Shown here: positions 31,718 through 37,052 of the stretch, piece after piece
Numbering within the stretch: position 1 is the first letter of the stretch
Layout of the letters: every line of letters begins with the position of its first letter
Origin: an uncultured Clostridia bacterium
GTDB taxonomy: Bacteria > Bacillota > Clostridia > Oscillospirales > Oscillospiraceae
Length of the DNA: 37,052 nt
NCBI GenBank assembly: GCA_947058885.1
Contig: CAMSIF010000012.1
Coordinates: 1 to 37,052, forward strand
Direction of reading: 5' to 3'
The notes under the pieces: generated by a model
What the model saw: only the letters and a program-made list of their open reading frames with translations
Databases searched by the model: none
What the model was told of the DNA's origin: nothing
Program-made: the position numbers and the translations under genes

Positions 31718-32236
31718 TCAGAACAGACTCGCCACTCCGTAGGTGAGAATACTGATTGCCACTCCTGCAATCACAATCCCCGCAAAAATGGACGGCAAAG
31801 CTTTCCTCAGCGGCATTTCTAAGAACGCCGCAGCCAAAGACCCGGTCCACGCTCCGGTCCCCGGCAGAGGAATCGCCACGAAAACCAACAGCCCCAGATA
31901 TTTATACTTTGTCACCTTCTGCCCCTTCAGATGGGCCTTCCGCTCCAGACGGTCCACCAGACCGTCCAGCCAGGGCAGCCTCCGGCGAATCCATTGAAAA
32001 ATCCGCCGGATGTAAACAATGATGAAGGGAACCGGCAGAAAATTTCCCACAATAGCCGCCAGAAAAGCCGCCCAAACCGGCAGTCCCCTCGCCACGCCGA
32101 AGGGAATGCCCCCCCGCAGCTCCACCACCGGAATCATAGACACCAGGGCGGTAAAGCAGAATTCTCCGATAGGATTCTCCGTCAGCCAGGGCATCAGATC
32201 CGCCGGCAGGGGCTGCGTCACCAGATTCATATCCAT
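31718..32236 (-). CDS. Small multidrug export family membrane protein (PF06695 type)
   Basis: The 172-aa protein has four to five hydrophobic segments. The conserved features of this family are visible: PVVELRGGIPFGVARGL near residue 36, PVPFIIVYIRRIF near 67, and VAIPLPGTGAWTGSLAAAFL near 117. The proteins were named as small multidrug exporters, but the transported substrate is poorly known. It lies 16 nt downstream of uvrA on the same strand and so is likely part of that transcript. The two Pro-Gly-rich re-entrant-like segments resemble DedA/SNARE-type membrane proteins, the closest alternative. Confidence 0.82.
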   Translation of the reverse strand: MDMNLVTQPLPADLMPWLTENPIGEFCFTALVSMIPVVELRGGIPFGVARGLPVWAAFLAAIVGNFLPVPFIIVYIRRIFQWIRRRLPWLDGLVDRLERKAHLKGQKVTKYKYLGLLVFVAIPLPGTGAWTGSLAAAFLEMPLRKALPSIFAGIVIAGVAISILTYGVASLF

Positions 32237-32252
32237 TCAGGAAACCTCTTTT

Positions 32253-35081
<2,829 letters not shown>

Positions 35082-35116
35082 AAGATGAATCCTCCAAGGA
35101 AGTGCGCGAAGCGCGA

Positions 35117-35145
35117 ATAAAAGTTTTGTCCATCTTTTTTGTAAA
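35117..35145 (-). promoter_or_regulatory. Promoter of uvrA
   Basis: The minus strand has -35 TTTACA (35140-35145), a 17-nt spacer and -10 TTTTAT (35117-35122), about 35 nt before the ATG. I see no clear LexA box in the region. Confidence 0.5.
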
Positions 35146-35210
35146 GCTGTTTTAGGAAATTTTTGTCCCAATAAAATATTTATAACAAGATGGGATTCCG
35201 GCGGAGCGGT

Positions 35211-36083
35211 TCACCGCAGAACATACACGGAAGCCAGAATACATCCTAAGCCTAAAGCTACCCAGATACTCATAGGTTCCCCAAAAACGGCAACTCCAAC
35301 CAGAGCGGCTACCACCGGTTCCACGCTTGCGAGGATGGATGCCTTTCCGCTTTCCACATCCGAGAGACCGCGGGTATAGAGGATATAGGGCAATACGGTG
35401 GCTACAGCGATCAGTCCAAGGGCAGACCAGATCAGTACGGCGTTGGAGGTCAGAAGGGATACGGCCTCCATCGGGTTAGTGACAAAGCAGGAACCCAGTC
35501 CGGCAAATACAAAGGTGTAATAGGTGACAGTCATGGGTTTATAGCGGGCAAGGGCATAGCGTCCAAAAATAGAGTACATAGCGTAAAAGAAGCCGCTGCC
35601 AAGGCCAAAAAGAAAGCCCTGAAGCGTGACGGAAACCCCGCCGCTGAAGATGCCGCTGACACAGGCGCAGCCGAGAAACGCCAGCGCAAGAGCGGCAAGC
35701 TTTTTCTTTGTGACAGGCTCCTTCCACAGAAGCGCGCTTGTTATGACAACAAAGGTGGGAGCGGTATAGAGCAGGACCGCCGCCACCGCAAGAGAGCACT
35801 GCTGCTGGCAGGAAAAATACAGGAGCGTAAAGAGCAGCACGCTGATTATGCCAGTACCGAAAAAGCAGGGCAGGTGCCGCCAGTTTATCTTCAGCGCGGA
35901 GCGGTCAAACAGGAGGAAAATTACCGTCAGCAGAAGCAGCCCGCCCATGTTGCGAACAAGAACGATGTTTCTGGGAGAAAGACCGCCGTTTAACAGATAG
36001 CGGCTGAACAGGCCAATCATCCCCCAGCTTGCCCCTCCCAGGAGGATGCACAGATGAGGGAGGTATTTTTTCCAGGCGGACAT
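35211..36083 (-). CDS. EamA-family (DMT) transporter
   Basis: The 290-aa protein has ten hydrophobic segments in two EamA repeats (about residues 8-135 and 150-285), the layout of drug/metabolite transporters in the inner membrane. Typical segments are GGASWGMIGLFSRYLL near 16 and SVEPVVAALVGVAVFGEP near 251, the latter being the conserved helix-9 motif. The substrate is unknown. Its ATG lies two bases after the uvrB stop, so it is translated with uvrB. The gene thus sits between uvrB and uvrA, which are normally neighbours. Confidence 0.9.
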   Translation of the reverse strand: MSAWKKYLPHLCILLGGASWGMIGLFSRYLLNGGLSPRNIVLVRNMGGLLLLTVIFLLFDRSALKINWRHLPCFFGTGIISVLLFTLLYFSCQQQCSLAVAAVLLYTAPTFVVITSALLWKEPVTKKKLAALALAFLGCACVSGIFSGGVSVTLQGFLFGLGSGFFYAMYSIFGRYALARYKPMTVTYYTFVFAGLGSCFVTNPMEAVSLLTSNAVLIWSALGLIAVATVLPYILYTRGLSDVESGKASILASVEPVVAALVGVAVFGEPMSIWVALGLGCILASVYVLR

Positions 36084-36085
36084 GT

Positions 36086-37052
36086 CTAATGCAAATCCTT
36101 TCTCAGCTCGATGAGCCGGTCCCGCAGAACGGCGGCGTATTCGTATTCCATCATCTTGGCGGCCTCGCGCATCTGTTTCTCCAGCTTGGCAATCTCTTCC
36201 TCCACTTCCCGCTTGGTGAGCTTCTTACCGGATTTTTTCTGCGCCTCAGCCTCGGATTTGGAGAGCTCCAGAATTTCCCGGATGGATTTAATGACCGTCT
36301 TCGGCACAATGCCGTGGGCTTTGTTGAAACCGTCCTGAATTTTCCGGCGGCGCTCTGTTTCGTCCATGGCGGCACGCATACTGCGGGTAATCGTGTCGGC
36401 GTAAAGAATCACCAGACCTTCCGCGTTTCGGGCGGCGCGGCCGATGGTCTGGATGAGGCTTGTTTCGCTGCGGAGGAAGCCCTCCTTATCGGCGTCCAAA
36501 ATAGCTACCAGACTGACCTCGGGCATGTCCAAGCCCTCCCGCAGGAGGTTGATGCCGACCAGCACGTCAAATTCTCCCAACCGCAGGTCACGGATAAGCT
36601 CCATGCGCTGAATGGTCTCCACGTCATGGTGCATATAACGGACCTTAATGCCGGATTTCGTGAGATACTCCGTCAAATCCTCCGCCATTTTTTTCGTCAG
36701 AGTCGTTACGAGAACACGTTCGTTACGCTGGCTGCGGGCGTTGATCTCCCCGATGAGGTCGTCGATTTGTCCGGATACGGGCCGTACCTCCACCCGGGGA
36801 TCCAGGAGGCCTGTGGGACGGATAACCTGCTCCACAATCTGGTCCGCCTGAGAACGCTCGTAGTCCGCCGGAGTGGCGGAGACATAGACGGCCTGGTGGA
36901 AGCGGGTCTGGAACTCGTCAAATTTTAAGGGCCGGTTGTCGAACGCGCAGGGAAGGCGGAAACCGTACTGAATCAAGCTTTCCTTTCTGGCCCGGTCTCC
37001 GTTGAACATAGCCCGGACCTGGGGCAGGGTAACATGGCTTTCGTCCACAAAC
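36086..37052 (-). CDS. uvrB: Excinuclease ABC subunit B, 5' part cut by the window edge
   Basis: The visible 321 codons are the C-terminal half of UvrB, the helicase-like subunit that verifies damage and recruits UvrC. Seen are [18 protein letters not shown] (motif II region), [60 protein letters not shown] and QTIGRAARN (motif VI). The C-terminal UVR domain ends in [27 protein letters not shown]. The reading frame runs off the right edge, so the first ~340 residues lie outside. EamA follows without a gap. Confidence 0.97.
   Translation of the reverse strand, partial: FVDESHVTLPQVRAMFNGDRARKESLIQYGFRLPCAFDNRPLKFDEFQTRFHQAVYVSATPADYERSQADQIVEQVIRPTGLLDPRVEVRPVSGQIDDLIGEINARSQRNERVLVTTLTKKMAEDLTEYLTKSGIKVRYMHHDVETIQRMELIRDLRLGEFDVLVGINLLREGLDMPEVSLVAILDADKEGFLRSETSLIQTIGRAARNAEGLVILYADTITRSMRAAMDETERRRKIQDGFNKAHGIVPKTVIKSIREILELSKSEAEAQKKSGKKLTKREVEEEIAKLEKQMREAAKMMEYEYAAVLRDRLIELRKDLH

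Overview
Origin. The window reads as a chromosome segment of an anaerobic, spore-forming, GC-rich Clostridia member, probably an Oscillospiraceae-type gut organism. The reasons are SpoVAD/SpoVAE, a SpoIID-like protein, a tandem pair of Csp-type germination proteases, an SLH-anchored secreted muramidase, a CIRCE-controlled clpB and strong SD sequences. The genus is inference only.

Region 1 (1-5260), end of an integrated mobile element. Base composition is mixed and the DNA is AT-rich from 2100 to 5200. All supported genes lie on the minus strand: a two-gene unit of unknown function at the left edge, a D12-class adenine methyltransferase of unusual length, and an overlapping MNT nucleotidyltransferase-HEPN (toxin-antitoxin type) pair. 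Between 560 and 1870 there is no convincing gene. Instead there are sixteen copies of the heptamer CTACCCC (GGGGTAG on the minus strand) between 287 and 1322, mostly in a 39/40-bp tandem array, plus a duplicated ~43-bp dyad block. The element ends at 5216-5260 in the 3' half of a tRNA-Arg(CCU), starting at the anticodon loop and followed by the tRNA's own terminator. I read this as an attachment site, with the tRNA 5' half beyond the left edge.

Region 2 (5261-15451), chromosome. A PfkB sugar-phosphate kinase (fruK-like) and spoVAD-spoVAE are on the minus strand. Divergent from them is a complete histidine-degradation operon, hutH-hutU-ftcD-hutI-fchA, with a near-consensus sigma-A promoter, a candidate operator and a terminator. 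It converts histidine to glutamate and passes the formimino group to tetrahydrofolate. A ParB/Noc-family gene follows.

Region 3 (15448-22075). A punA-GNAT unit on the minus strand, a SpoIID-like/peptidoglycan-binding gene, and divergently two tandem subtilisin-like Csp proteases. The divergent intergenic region is a 45-bp inverted repeat with a CATAGGATA box in each arm, suggesting joint sporulation control of cell-wall and germination functions. A NifX-type protein with a His-rich tail follows.

Region 4 (22118-37052). clpB with a perfect CIRCE (HrcA) operator; a secreted GH24-SLH-GH25 dual muramidase; a chemoreceptor with an extracytoplasmic zinc-site (CZB-like) sensor; then a minus-strand DNA-repair cluster, uvrB (partial)-eamA-uvrA-small multidrug exporter-small membrane protein-recD2. 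A 54-bp element containing a 32-bp perfect palindrome is present twice with identical sequence (6852-6905 and 31228-31281), each time directly before the SD of a minus-strand gene.
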